The notes under the pieces: generated by a model
Seen by the model: only the letters and a program-made list of their open reading frames with translations
What the model was told of the DNA's origin: nothing
Databases searched by the model: none
Part shown: in pieces, positions 33,768-45,555 of the stretch
Numbering within the stretch: the stretch's first letter is position 1
How the letters are laid out: every line of letters starts with the position of its first letter
DNA from: Auricularia sp. M13
Taxonomy: Eukaryota; Basidiomycota; Agaricomycetes; Auriculariales; Auriculariaceae
Reading direction: 5' to 3'
DNA length: 64,000 nt
NCBI GenBank assembly: GCA_037042915.1
Contig: CM073202.1
Location: 2,914,001-2,978,000 of the forward strand
Program-made: the position numbers and the translations under genes

Positions 33768-35598
33768 TCAAGCGTAAGCTCGCGCAATGATGACGGCAGC
33801 ATTCTCGGCGATGCCATAGACAGCGGTCTGGGTGTGCGCAGCAATTTGAACAGGGATAATGCTGGCGTCCACGACGCGCAGATTCTTCGTACCGTGAACG
33901 ACGAGATTAGAGTCCACAACGCCGCCCTTCGCACGATCCATCATTGCACACGTGCTGGTGGGGTGCTGGACGCTGCCCACGACGGACTTCGCATACGCCG
34001 TCCACTGCTCCTGAGTCTGCACAGCGGCACCCGGCTCGAACTCGTCGGCCAAAAGCTCCTTCATCGGCGCCGTCTGGGCCATCTTGCGCAGATACTGCAC
34101 CGCAGCACTGATTGCTGCGAGGTCGTGCGCGTTACTGAGGTACTGGGGGTTGATCAACGGCGGGTCGAGCGGGCTGGACGAGTTGATGTGCACGCTCCCC
34201 AAGGCAAATGGGTGCATGAGTGCGGCGTTCAGCGTGACGAAGTTCTGGCCGAAGCGGGGACTGCCTGGTGGAGGGTAGGCGTTTCCGCCAGCGTAGCCGT
34301 CGCTGAAGAACAACTCGAGATCTGGGACACGAGAGTCCTGAAGATACGCAAGCTTCTTCTGGTCGATGGGCGACTCCGTCGCCGACGACGCAGGGGAGCC
34401 GAGGCTGATACCGGCCTGCGAAAATTTGAGGAACGCGTATCCGCCGCTGAGAGCGTCGTATGCCCCTCCTCGTACGCCAGCGTTATACAATGCGAGCTGC
34501 TGCGCAGCAAAGGTCGCATTGTAGATCAGCTCGTCGCTGGAGGTGAGGTTGGGCTTGAGCTGGTACACGTTCATGACGCGAACATGGTCCTGCAGGTTCT
34601 CCCCGACGCCGGGAAGGTCAAGGAGCGTCTTGATGCCGGCGGCACTGAGGATAGTGTTATTCCCGATGCCCGATGATTCTAGCACCTGCGGTGATTGAAA
34701 CGAGCCTGCACTGAGGATGACTTCCTTCTTCGCCGTGAGCACAGTGCCGTCCTCCAATGTGACTCCTGTGGCCACCAACGTGCTGGCCGAGTTGAAGTTG
34801 ATCTTCGCCACACGCGTGTTGGTCTGGATATGTAGGTTCGAGCCGGCGAGAGGGATATACGACGTGCTGTAGCTCCTCGTCCAATTGCCCGCCCGGACGT
34901 TGTTGGGCTGGCGGGCGGCGCCAATCGGGTTCCCGTTCAAAGAATTGATATTCTTGGGGAGCCCGAGCGCGACAAGCGTCGGGACAAATGCAGCCGCCTG
35001 AGGGGGGAAGACGTCGTTGAGGATAGTCTGGATTGGGCCGCCATGCCCGTCTCCTTCGCCACCATAGACGGTAGGGCTGACAGAGGAGAAGTTCTCCGAA
35101 CGTTGCATCGCAGCGTACATGTGCCGGAAGTCCCACGCAGAGCCGCGACCGCCAAATGGCGGATCGCTCCAGGCGTCGTACTCCGGGACTGACGCGCGGT
35201 TCCACGCCATGAAGTTAAGTGCGCTGCTGCCGCCGAGCACTTTGCCACGGAATTCTGGAATGATGCGGTTGTCAACGGCCGACTGGGCCACTGTGGTGAA
35301 GTTCCAGTCATACTGGGTGCCGAAAGTCGAGCCCTCCAAGCCAGGGACGTTGATCCTAGGCTCATCCGGCGCGGCAGACCCAGCTTCCAGAACGAGGAAG
35401 GTGCTCTTGGGAAGCAGTTTGGAGAGACGCACGGAGACAGCGATGCCTGCTGTTCCCCCTCCAACAATGATCTTCAGTGCTTCAGAGGACGCAATGTGTA
35501 CGAAGTGACTGGCCACGCACAAAATCATATGAGCTGGAAGCGGCAGCGGAGAGCACTGGTAGCACAGTGGATAAAGCGACTGTGGCGAATAAAAGCAT
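33768..35598 (-). CDS. GMC oxidoreductase 2, aryl-alcohol-oxidase-like
   Basis: Exon 1 (35598-35521) encodes a signal peptide ([20 protein letters not shown]) ending SSYDF; a 49-nt GTGCGT...GAAG intron leads to exon 2 (35471-33768), 593 residues in all. FAD motif [13 protein letters not shown], signature 1 [14 protein letters not shown], signature 2 [15 protein letters not shown], active-site histidines in QHPTST and AAHTQTAVY. Intact, secreted, and most similar to the fourth copy. Substrate preference within the GMC/AA3 family cannot be read from sequence alone. Confidence 0.9.
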
Positions 35599-36551
35599 GA
35601 GTAAGGTATTCTTCAGCACAGTGTGCCTTCAGTGTAGGCTTCGCACCTTATGTAGCTCTTTGGTCGTCAAAATTATCCGGCGGTGCTTGTTTTCAGATGG
35701 GCGCGATCCACCGGTGCTGCGGCAATGTGTAAGATAGTAACAGATCTAGACGCCCAAGGGAGTGTGTTAGATGTTTCTCATCGCCGAAATGCGCGCATTA
35801 AGCCTTGCCTAGATCGATGGGCTGAGAATTACCGAGTACCCAAGAGCTACCGGAGACTCGAGCGCGAAGATGGCAAATACTGGGATCTGTCCGAGAATCA
35901 GCACACATACAGTGGGTTCATGTGCACGAACTGTACGTTCAGCATAGTCCGAGAATCTTTTGTCATAATGATAGCACGCCGTGAGTTGAAGCAGTAGGTC
36001 CACGTCGGCACTGGCGACGGACATACATCGACGAGAGTATACAACTCGGTCGGGACTGGATAGCATCCACTTCATCGCCGCGTCAGTTAGCCAGGGTCAA
36101 TATGCAGGGCATTTCCAGGCGCCGCTGTGTATCCCGCGCGGTTTGGGAGTGGGTACGGGGTCATCGCTGGAGTAAGTAACACAAATTCTTGGATAAAATA
36201 GCGCTTGTTTGCAACACTGACCTACTGCGGCCAGCGGGTATGGCAGGGTGTGTCGTTATACGCGAAAGTGCGCGCCTGCTCGGAAACCTCTTGAAGTGCG
36301 TTCGTGGAGGAGAATGGAGAAAAGCATCACGTGCATTCCAACTCCGCGCCTTCCACGAGGTTTTATAGCTCAAATTGAAAATTTGGAGCTTGCACTAAGC
36401 GTCAGCTCTGTAGAAAAGTGTTGATCAATGTGCTCTAAGGTCTCCTAAGAGGCAGGCTGCAGGATAATGTGTAACCTTGATTCCGTCAGCGACTTGACCA
36501 ATAAAACCAGTGCATTAGCAACTAATATCAAGCCCGCAAGAGCCTGAGTTG
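35599..36551. other. Spacer between GMC genes 2 and 3
   Basis: About 0.95 kb; short ORFs only. No repeats recognised. Confidence 0.45.
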
Positions 36552-38531
36552 TCAGAATTTGTTGACTGTCAAATACTTCAACAACATGCTGAATACCTCC
36601 AGATCATAACGGTTGGGTAAGCAAAAATCCGAGTCATTCGGGCACCTGAGCTTACGAAACGATAAGGATAGCAAAGGTACATGACTCGAACTACGAGAAG
36701 AGACGCTCCTATAATCCTGTGAGATCAAGGTAGCGGCTTGCTCGGCTATCCCATACACAGCGGTCTGAATATGAGCCGAGACCTGCATCGTTAGGACACT
36801 CGCATCTACAACTCGAAGGTTCTTCGTGCCATGAACGACAAGACGGCGGTCCACAACACCTCCTTCTTCGAGTCGCAGCATCGCACATGATCCAGTCGGA
36901 TGATAGATCGTGTCCACTGCGTCGACGGCGTACTGATCCCAAACTACAGGGTCTGTGGCACCGGGCTCATACTCGGCATCCCACACGAATCGCAGTGGCG
37001 GCGTCTCGGCTATTTTGCGCAGGTAGCGCGCGATGGCGGACACGGCGGCAATATCGTACGAGTTGCTGAGATAGCGCGGGTCGACGACGAGCTGCCCTGG
37101 AGCTGAGATATTAAGGTGAACACTGCCCCGCGCTAGAGGGTGCATCACCCCGCCGATGAGCGTGAAGAAGTTCTGGCCATAAAGACTGCTTCCCACAGGA
37201 GGGTAGCCCTTCGTACCCAAGTATCCATCGGCGAAGATAACCTCGACGTCTGGCACGCGCGCGTCCCGAAGGAACGCAAGCTTCTGCCTGTCGGTGGCCG
37301 ACTGACGGTCGGCGGACGCCTCTCCCACCGCAAGCATCTTAGTGCCGAGGTTAGCTTCGAGCTGTTCCCACGTGAGGAATGCGAACGAGCTGATGGAATA
37401 GTCGTACGCCCCTCCTCGCACGCCGGCGTCATACAACACACGCTGCTCTGCCGCATACGACGCGTTGTGGATTAATGCGTCGCTGGAGACGTAACCTGGC
37501 TTAAGCTGATACGAGTTTTGCACGCGGATGTGGTCCTGCAGGTTCTCCCCGACGCCAGGAAGATCGACCAGCGGCGATATTCCAGCTGCGCGAAGAAGAC
37601 TGCTGTTGCCGACGCCAGAAACTTCAAGCAAATGCGGAGAATGATAGCTGCCCGCGCTGAGGATGACCTCCTTCGCCGCTCTCAGCACGATCCCATCTGC
37701 AAGCGTGACGCCAGTTGCGACTACTAGCTTTCCACGAGGACGCAAAGTTGACCTTCGCCACGGTCGTGTCTGTCATCACGAGCAGATTCCGGTTTGCGAG
37801 CTGGAGGTACGACGTGCTGTACGACCGGGTATAATCACGGGAGCGGATATTGCTTGGCTGACGCGCCACGCCGAGAGGGTCGCCATCCAGGGACTCGAAG
37901 TTGCGACGAAGCCCGAGCTTCTCCATCGTGGGAATGAAGGAGCGCTGCTGCTCAGGAACGACGTCGTTGACTACAGTCTGCACGGGCCCGCCGTAGGATA
38001 CGCCTCGCCGCCCGTATACGCCTTCCTGAGCCGGGCGAGTGAAGTTCTCCGCGCGCAGCATAGCAGTGGACATTTCCTCCCACGTCCACCCTTCGCCCCA
38101 TGCGTCAAACTCGCCGCGTGAGGCGCGATCCCAGCCCATGAAGTTGAGCGCACTGCTTCCTCCCAGGACCTTCCCGCGCGTCAAGGGGAAGATGCGTCCA
38201 CCGGCGCCTGGCTGCGGAACGGTGGTCAAATTCCAGTCGTATTTAGTGTTGAAGTTGGAGCCCTTAAGCCCGGGAATGTTGATGCTAGGATCATGAAGTG
38301 CATCCGATCCAGCCTCAATAACCAGGATTGTGCTGGCAGGCAGTAGCTGAGACAGACGCGCCGATACTGCCAGTCCCGCCGTCCCGCCGCCCACGATAAT
38401 CTAGATAGACGCCTATGTAAGAATAACTGAGAGCGTCGGCGCGGAGATATACCCACGAAGTCGTACGATGGTAGGAATAACTTCGAGAGTCCGAAGTAAG
38501 CATAGAGAAAGGTCCAGAAAGTGACCAGCAT
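36552..38531 (-). pseudogene. GMC oxidoreductase 3, frameshifted
   Basis: Exon 1 (38531-38457) encodes a leader ending PSYDF and splices in phase to exon 2 at 38400 (FAD motif [13 protein letters not shown]; signature 1 [14 protein letters not shown]). Near 37735-37745 the frame shifts by one base: VAKVNFA continues as nonsense, while KLVVATGVTLADG resumes in the next frame and runs through signature 2 (GSYHSPHLLEVSGVG) and histidines YHPTGS and SAHIQTAVY. The C-terminus also runs about 45 codons past the paralogues' stop. Either a recent pseudogene or an assembly error at 37.74 kb; the lost stop favours decay. No in-phase intron bridges the shift. Confidence 0.75.
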
Positions 38532-39349
38532 CGCCTTCGAGAAACTCGTTGGCCACGATCGACATTGACTGCACGTAGGTCATTTAAGATGTTCCTGTGT
38601 TGGTATGCGCCAAAGATTTGGGAAGAGAAGACTGGTCAGATGGTGGCCCGCCAAGATTCGGCGTTCGGCGAGTAGACGGACCCGAACATGTGCGAATCTG
38701 CTTTTGCGCCAACGGTGAGCCCATCGACTTGCAGGTGATATGTGATCTTAGGTGCATCATGCTATTTAGATGGTTAAGGCCTTCATAAACACGCACGTAG
38801 GTGGCAGCTCACAGACCACGTTGGCAGATATCAAGTTATCCTCGGGAGCACTACCTATGACGGTAGTATGCCTTATCAGTGTGGTGAGCGCTGCAAGATC
38901 GTGCGTCAATGTCACAGGGACTTTTACAACCCTGAAATAAAGGAGCCTTGATCACTAACCGGGCCCCGTGTGATTCAATCCGCAAGACGGAATACCACCG
39001 CCGTCCATGCATCCCAGCGACCGGGCGCGGTCATGAGCAAATTAACCATTAATCCGAATGGCCAGGTTTTGTGGAGTTGCTTATACCGAATGCGCATAAG
39101 CACGTAGTGGAAGATGAGGAGTACATGTTCCAACTCCGCTGCTGCACAGGAATCCGGACATCTTTGTGAAACATTACTGAGCTCAGTTTTACAGACTATT
39201 CGCTTGTTATCCGATGTGGCATCGATAAGCATCTTCATATATTATATGACACATTCACGGTAGGGCCAGGGGGGGAGGGGGGTGCATTATGCGTCATTAA
39301 AGTTACGACTAGGTAGTGATTGTATCCAATGAACTCTGTCGTCTCACAC
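38532..39349. other. Spacer between GMC genes 3 and 4
   Basis: No gene. Contains a guanine-rich run at about 39262-39282. Confidence 0.45.
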
Positions 39350-41186
39350 TTACGCTTTCCAAGCGTCAGCAATAAATTGGGCAGCACGCTCAGCGATACC
39401 GTAGACACCGCTCTGGATATGCGCAGTGATCTGGACGGGAATGATACTAGCGTCGACGACGCGAAGGTTCTTCGTGCCGTGAACGACTAGCTTGGGACCG
39501 ACGACTCCGCCCTCCTCCTGCGTCATCATCGTACACGTGCTCATCGGGTGCCAAATGCTGAACAGCGCCTCCTTCGCGTACTCGGTCCACTGCGCGGGCG
39601 TCTGCACGGACGGGCCGGGCTCGAACTCGAGCTCCCAGACGTCCTTCAGCGGCGAGGTCTCCGCGATCTTGCGGATGTACTGCACGAGCGCGCCGACGGC
39701 CGCGAGGTCGTAGGCCTTCGTCAGGTACTTGGGGTCGATGACTGGCAGGCCGTACACATCAGCTGGGTTGACGTGTACCGTGCCGAGCGCGAAGGGATGC
39801 ATGACGCCGGCGGTGAGGGTGAAGAAATTCTTGCCGAAGCCGGGCGTACCGGGCGCGGGGTAGCTCGCCCTGCCTGCGTAGCCGTCGCCGAGGATGAGCT
39901 CGATGTCGGGCACAGTCGGGTCCTGCAGGTACTCGATCTTCTTCTGGTCGATGGGCGAGGAAGACGCAGAGCCTGCGATGGTGGAGTTTAGGTCGAAGCC
40001 CGTGTGCGCCCACTTGAGGAAGCCGTACGAGCTCCCGGTGTAGTCGTACTCGCCGCCGCACGCCAGCGTCGTACAGAGCACGCTGCTCCGCCGCGAACGT
40101 CGCGTTGTAGGTGAGCTCGTCCTTGCCCGGGAAGCCGGGCTTGAGCTGGTAGACGTTCTGCACGCGGATGTGGTCCTGCAGGTTCTCGCCGACACCGGGC
40201 AGGTCGAGGAGCGTCTTGATGCCAGCGGCGCTGAGGATAGTCTTGTTGCCAATGCCCGACCACTCCAAGATCTGCGGCGACTGGAACGCGCCGGCGCTCA
40301 GGATCACCTCCTTCTTCGCAGTAATCACAGTGCCGTCGGCAAGAGTCACGCCAGTCGCGACGAGCGTGCTACCAGACTGGAAGTTGATCTTCACGACGCG
40401 GGTTTCAGTCTGCACCTTAAGGTTCGAGCCGGCGAGCGGGAGGTAGGACGTGCTGTAGCTGCGGGTCCAGTCGCTCGGGCGAATGCTGCTGGGCTGGCGG
40501 TCTGCGCCAATGGGGTTGCCGTCGTTGGACAGAGTGTTGTTCGGAATGCCGAGGTTAATGAGGGTGGGGATCAACGCCGCCTGCTGGCGTGGGATGATCG
40601 GGTTGACGATGGTTTCGATTGGGCCGCCGTGGCCTACGCCCGTGTCGCCGTACACGCCGGGGATGCTCGGCTGGGTGAAGTTCTCGACGGCCAACATGAC
40701 CGGGAAGAACGAATCGAAGTCCCAGCCCGAACCGGTGCCGCCGAAAGGCGCGTCGGTCCAAGCGTCGTACTCGTGCGCGGCGGCGCGGTCCCAGGTCATG
40801 AAGTTGAGCGCGCTGGAGCCGCCGAGCACATGCCCACGCGGATGGGCGAGCTGGCGGTTGTCCACTGCCGGCTGCGGGATCGTGGTCATGTTCCAGTCGT
40901 AGCGGCCGTTGAATGTCGACCCGTCCAACCCAGGGATGTTGATGCCAGGCTCGTTCGGGGCAGCGGGGCCGGCCTCGATGACAAGGATGGTGCTCTGGGG
41001 AAGTAACTTCGAAAGGCGCGTCGAGACCGCGAGACCAGCAGTACCGCCACCAACGACAATCTAATCATGTCAGAACGCAGAGTTGCAGAGTCGGTGAATA
41101 TCACGCACAAAGTCGTATGAGCTGGGCGTCGTGGCAGCCAGCCCCGGGAGCGCAGAAAGCAAGGCAAAGGAAGTCAGCATCAGCAT
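39350..41186 (-). pseudogene. GMC oxidoreductase 4, frameshifted
   Basis: Exon 1 (41186-41109) encodes a signal peptide (MLMLTSFALLSALPGLAA) ending SSYDF and joins exon 2 at 41060 (IVVGGGTAGLAVS, signature 1 [14 protein letters not shown], signature 2 GAFQSPQILEWSGIG). At about 40051-40063 the expected AGVRGGEYDY is broken: only one base sits between the Val codon and GGC-GGC-GAG, so two bases are missing or one is extra. The rest is intact in the new frame (histidines WHPMST and TAHIQSGVY, stop at 39350). Because this is the only lesion and lies in a CGGCGG run, a sequencing or assembly error is quite possible and the gene may be functional. Confidence 0.7.
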
Positions 41187-41248
41187 CGCAGCGTCGAGTG
41201 AAGACTGTGACGGTAGGCCGATGAGCTCAAGACGAGCAGCCTGGAGCC

Positions 41249-41259
41249 CTTTATATACC
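41249..41259 (-). promoter_or_regulatory. TATA box of GMC gene 4
   Basis: Reverse-strand GGTATATAAAG about 65-70 nt upstream of the ATG at 41186. Confidence 0.6.
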
Positions 41260-41946
41260 TTGTTTTCACCATCTGAGCTTGCGCTATCTGAGCTTGCGCC
41301 ATCCGGAGCTCGATGCGATGAGGACGGGCAGTATCCCCAGACGCCATTGCATTGCGCGAGATACTGCAGACGCTGGATTAGCGCTTCGATACTCTAAGCA
41401 GCGTTCACCCACAGTAACACATTTAGCTGTACTGCTCAGCCATGATTCGCGGCGGATGAATATTATCCGCGGGCCTGAAACTTGGGAGAATTGAGCTTAG
41501 GTGATCAGTAACGGCAATGACTGGGTGTTTGCCCGAGAAGACAAGAGTGTCGCCGAGTGTGCAATCCAAACGATAAAAAGCGCCGTTTGACTTCGAATAT
41601 TAGGAACAGATTGCGAGTCTGTTGAGCGCTGTTAGGCCCAGCCGGAACCGTTCATGGTGCATCGGTCATTGCTGTCCCAATAGGTAGTTGCTGCTATTCG
41701 TAGTGACCATGAAAGCGCGACGCTGTTACTGTAACCCGCATTTCTCGGGGGAGAGATAGGAGTATGGTGTAGTATCAATCGTTTGAATCGCCCAAGGCAG
41801 TAGCGCCTACGAGGCAGGTCAATATAGCAAGCAGTCGACAAAGCACGCGTAGATTACGGCCAGGGTAGCCGAGCGATCCGTTGCGGCGGGGATGGGTCAG
41901 GACGAACAACTGAACTCCGCACCGAACTCTGTTGATCCCGAGGTGT
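41260..41946. other. Intergenic region, nothing convincing
   Basis: No ORF of quality. A short near-duplicate (ATCTGAGCTTGCGC) occurs at 41272-41300. Confidence 0.4.
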
Positions 41947-42482
41947 CTACCCTGAACATTCCTCAGAGTTTGCCACAACCAATCTATGGCGCCAATCACG
42001 GGCAATGGTGCCATTGATTCCCTTTATAACGATGGGTGCTGCTATAGGATTTTCTCGATAATGAACCTCTCCCGAAGGTCTCTCCGACTTTTCCCCATCA
42101 AATTCCTTCAGATATACAATGCAGCTCATGTGCTCAGTTGCTATAGTCCGGGATACTCTTATATTGGCGTTCTCAGCCGGAAGCATATGGTTGTCATGCT
42201 GCATCGTCGCTTTCTCGTTGCATGCATATCCTTTCACTGCAGCCTTTATCAAGATGTTTCCAACGACTGCTACAGAAGACTACGCTTTCCCGGCTAGCAC
42301 AGTCACACGGGAAAAAGTACAAGCGCTGTTCAATGTCAAACAACTGCTTTGTCGGCATTCGGTGACTCACGTTCTGCCGCCAGGCACTCATTCCTCGCAT
42401 CAAGGGCCAGTTTCGTGAGACTACCGGCCATGATTCGGGATTTGCGCAGTTCCCGGTAAGCCGCTTGCTTTGAAGTATACAT
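41947..42482 (-). CDS. Small hypothetical protein (144 aa)
   Basis: Two exons, 42482-42371 and 42269-41947, join over a 101-nt GTGAGT...CTGTAG intron; the spliced length is an exact multiple of three and both frames stay open. Exon 1 is helical and basic (MYTSKQAAYRELRKSRIMAG...LDARNECLAAE); exon 2 begins PVVGNILIKAAVKG. No signal peptide and no known domain. Support is phase consistency only, so the gene may be longer at its 5' end or not exist. Confidence 0.4.
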
Positions 42483-43131
42483 TCGCTCCGGAGCATTGGC
42501 CACGTGGGTGAGTAGAGGATTGTGATGACTTTATTCCAGGGCAGGGCCCGCCCAATCAAAGCCGACCAAAACGGCGCGTCACCAGCGCCTGGTAGAAGTA
42601 CCACATTCGCACAGGTATCAATTTCTAGACCTTGGCGCCGACTGATCCAGCATACGACGATGGTTTTGTTAGGCTATTTCCGGGCCATCGGCTCTGACAT
42701 AGCCCATTTCATTAGAGTGGCCTTATTCTTCCATCGCTAAGCATTTGACCGATAAGAATGGCAAACAGCGGTGCCCAAGTGCGTTGCAGAGGTTTGGAAT
42801 TATTAAGTAAGTCGAACACGACCAAATCAAACTCCGCTGACCCGATGTTGCACCCTCAACTCCCTGGCGCCGGACGGGCTTTGCAGTGCTCGATATATTC
42901 TACACTGATTGATACACGTCCAGCTTTGCGCCTTCTGATTGGATTAGCCCTCGAAAATGACACTGCGGCACTTCATTTCTGCCAAGTTCCCCCAAAGTTC
43001 AGATCCTTCTTAAACCCCTCCTTCCGCAGACGCAGATCTTTAAAGACGACGTTGTCCTCTCCGAGTCTGCCGACGCGCTGTTCTTCTTCGTGCTCGAGGT
43101 CTACGATCTGCACTCGCGTCAGCCTTCAGCT
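42483..43131. other. Intergenic region, nothing convincing
   Basis: Upstream flank of the small hypothetical gene and 3' flank of the next. No gene seen. Confidence 0.4.
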
Positions 43132-44304
43132 CTAGATCGCTGTGAGGACAAGGACTTTGCGCACTTCCTTCACGGGGGCCTCTTCTTCTTTGCCGTTGCG
43201 GGTGACATCCGTATGAGCACCAATGAGCAGGACTTCGGCATGCTTGAACTTCAAATGCTCCGGCCTCAGCGCCATCCATCGCTTGCCCTCGAATGCCGCC
43301 TTGATCCTGCAGTCGTTAATATTCACAACCAAGTACGCGGCGAGACGCATACTCTTCTGGATATTCGGGAGGCTCCGGGATGCCTGCCTGCGGCGGCGCC
43401 GGGAATGCTGGGTTGCGGACCTGCGCGACAAAGCTACCTTCCTTGCGAATGCCCAACTCTGTCTGGACGGTGTCCAGCGTATCCGGCACGATCAGCATGT
43501 ACGCGAGATGCGTCGCCCCGCCGTCAGCGCTTGCGATGAGCGCGTACACCGCTTCCGCGATAGGCACGGCCGCCGGTTGAGTGCGCTCGCCCTTCGTCTT
43601 GGTCATGTACGTCTCCGACTTGAACTGCTCTGCGACATCTGACAGGCTGACTGCAGGCTCTTTCACAAACGTCCTACTGCAGCGTCAGACTTACACGGAC
43701 TCGTGCTTGGGTGACGCAGAGAATGTGACGACGTACAGGAATCGGTCGTGCTTGTTCGGGCTCGGCAATTTCTTCTTGGGGACAACAAGAATGCGGCATA
43801 CAGCATCCTTCGGGGCAGGGCCGGTGTCGTCCTGGCCTTCGATAGGGCGGAGGACAAGGAACGAGCGCTGGATATCGTCGGCGCCGTGCGGGTCATCGCC
43901 AGCGTCTATCTTGGGCCGTGCGAAGAAGTACAATATTCCTGAAATCCGTATTCAATCTCACGGTGGATCGCTCTGATGCTGCACAATCAGTTCATACCTT
44001 TCTCAAGCACACTACCCTCGGCTTCGTCAGAAGTCTTACTGACCGTATGGCCAGTGGCGATAGACTTCTTTTTCGAAGTTGGTACTTTGGTCTCGGACTT
44101 CGGTGGGCGCTGGCTCTTAACACCCGAGGCAGCTGTCTTCGCCTTTGCTTTGCTCTTTGGCGTCGGTTTAGGAGCTGGTTTGGCTTTGGAGGTCGGTTTT
44201 GCAGAGCGCTTGGGGCGCTTATCAGCTTCGGTCTGCGAGCGAGCTGCCAGTACCAGTGAGTCTTCAGTCCGTCGATGGCCGGTCGATTGACAAGAATTGC
44301 GCAC
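43132..44304 (-). CDS. Fungal protein annotated elsewhere as BTB-domain transcription factor
   Basis: Four exons. Exon 1 (to 43998) is a Lys/Pro/Ala-rich basic tail (KRPKRSAKPTSKAKPAPKP). Exon 2 starts at 43938 (GILYFFARPKIDAGDDP, DDIQRSFLVLRP, VVPKKKLPSPNKHDRF). Exon 3 holds ERTQPAAVPIAEAVYALI, THLAYMLIVP, LGIRKEGSFVAQVRNP and PEYPEE. The last exon (IKAAFEGKRWMALRPEHL, LLLIGA) ends at 43132. This motif series matches a conserved ascomycete/basidiomycete family often labelled BTB domain transcription factor, though no BTB fold is obvious; function unknown, probably nuclear. The exon 2/3 junction is uncertain: a GTAAGT donor would leave a 21-nt intron, so I prefer a donor at GC|GTCACC giving 42 nt. 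The start is also uncertain; 44304 is the first in-frame ATG of exon 1. Confidence 0.65.
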
Positions 44305-45555
44305 TAGTCACCATTGCCGTTGTCGTTTGAAGTTGAAGGACAAGGAGTACAGCGGAGGTTGAATTGGTGAGTTCTCGTTCAGTGTCGCGTGACGTCATCG
44401 CATATTTGCTAATTTCTTGACGTCCCTGTTGTGTTAGCAGTGGCCTCGGCATGGGGTGCCCCAGCCTCCCACGACGACCGCCATCTCTACAGTATGTGCT
44501 AAATGTTTGCAATGCCGCAGTACAGGTTTCAGGTGCTGACATCGTCGTTGCCACTGCCAGACACGAAGGCCAGCCACAACAATGATTTGGCATCACTCAT
44601 GTCTTTGGGCTGGGTTGCAATCGATGTCCAGTCAAATGCTCTCTGATCGACGTCTTTCCAGCTGTGAGATAACAGGAACGGCGTCGAACGGAGGTCCCAA
44701 GCTGTTGCTTACAACCTCTACGGCATGATGTTGGGTGCACCGTGGCACGGCACGGCCTCGGCATCATTCACCGACATGAATCCCGGCTCGACTGAGCGCC
44801 AGATCAGCCGAAACTCCTCCAGAACTGAGAATGCCCTCATTCCCCTCTTTCTTCCTTTCATCGACCTTCCTCTTCTCGATGCGCAACGTCGTGTGCCTTG
44901 ACGCCTTGAGTCCGCTCATCCGCTATTAGCCAGACGCATGGCACACGAGATCTTCGTCTGACGACCACTGCGGGATACGCGGCGGGCGCGACGTGCAGCA
45001 ATAACTCCGTCCGTTCCCGAGCCAAATGCAGTCTCAGGTGCCTGCGTGCATTGAGGGCAGGCGAAACAAATGTATACCGCGCCTAGATCCTCGGGAGACA
45101 CTTTACACGCTGTGGATAGGCACAAACGACGTCTGAGTCGTTTGTCGATATTGATTAACTGGCTCGTTTGCGCATCAGTGCGCTAATAATGCGTCTCACG
45201 CTTCGAATGAAACCTTCCGTCTCACGTGCTTGCCAGATGATTCCCCTGGAACTCACCCCACTCTACTCGCCAAATGCCTATCCAGACCACTATTGGGCGC
45301 TGGAGCGGAACACGACAAAATGGAGCGTCTGCATGTCCGAACTGACGCGCGCGGGAAACGCCCTTTCGCGCCTTATGCTGCAAAGCCTAGTATCCCGACT
45401 CTCTGTCGTGAATGCTCCGTTGAATGACGAGGAAAATTCCTGTGCCTTGGGCTTCGCATTCGTAAGTCAAGCAAATCGAGAAGACGCAAGAGCCGATCGC
45501 CGCGCCGGATATTGCCGAGCAATTTTTGCACGCTTCGCGCTTCAGACTTGTGGCC
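44305..45555. other. Intergenic region, nothing convincing
   Basis: About 1.25 kb between divergent genes, containing both promoters. Short ORFs only; a reverse 69-codon ORF with CFACPQC (44916-45125) is not supported by any second exon. Confidence 0.4.

Noticed and set aside
40170-41006. 278-codon plus-strand ORF opposite GMC gene 4, and similar ones at 31141 and 33834
   Set aside because: Antisense of GMC coding sequence; no independent features.
43681-43701. 21-nt intron with a GTAAGT donor in the BTB-factor-like gene
   Set aside because: Too short for spliceosomal removal; a 42-nt intron with an earlier donor gives the same frame.
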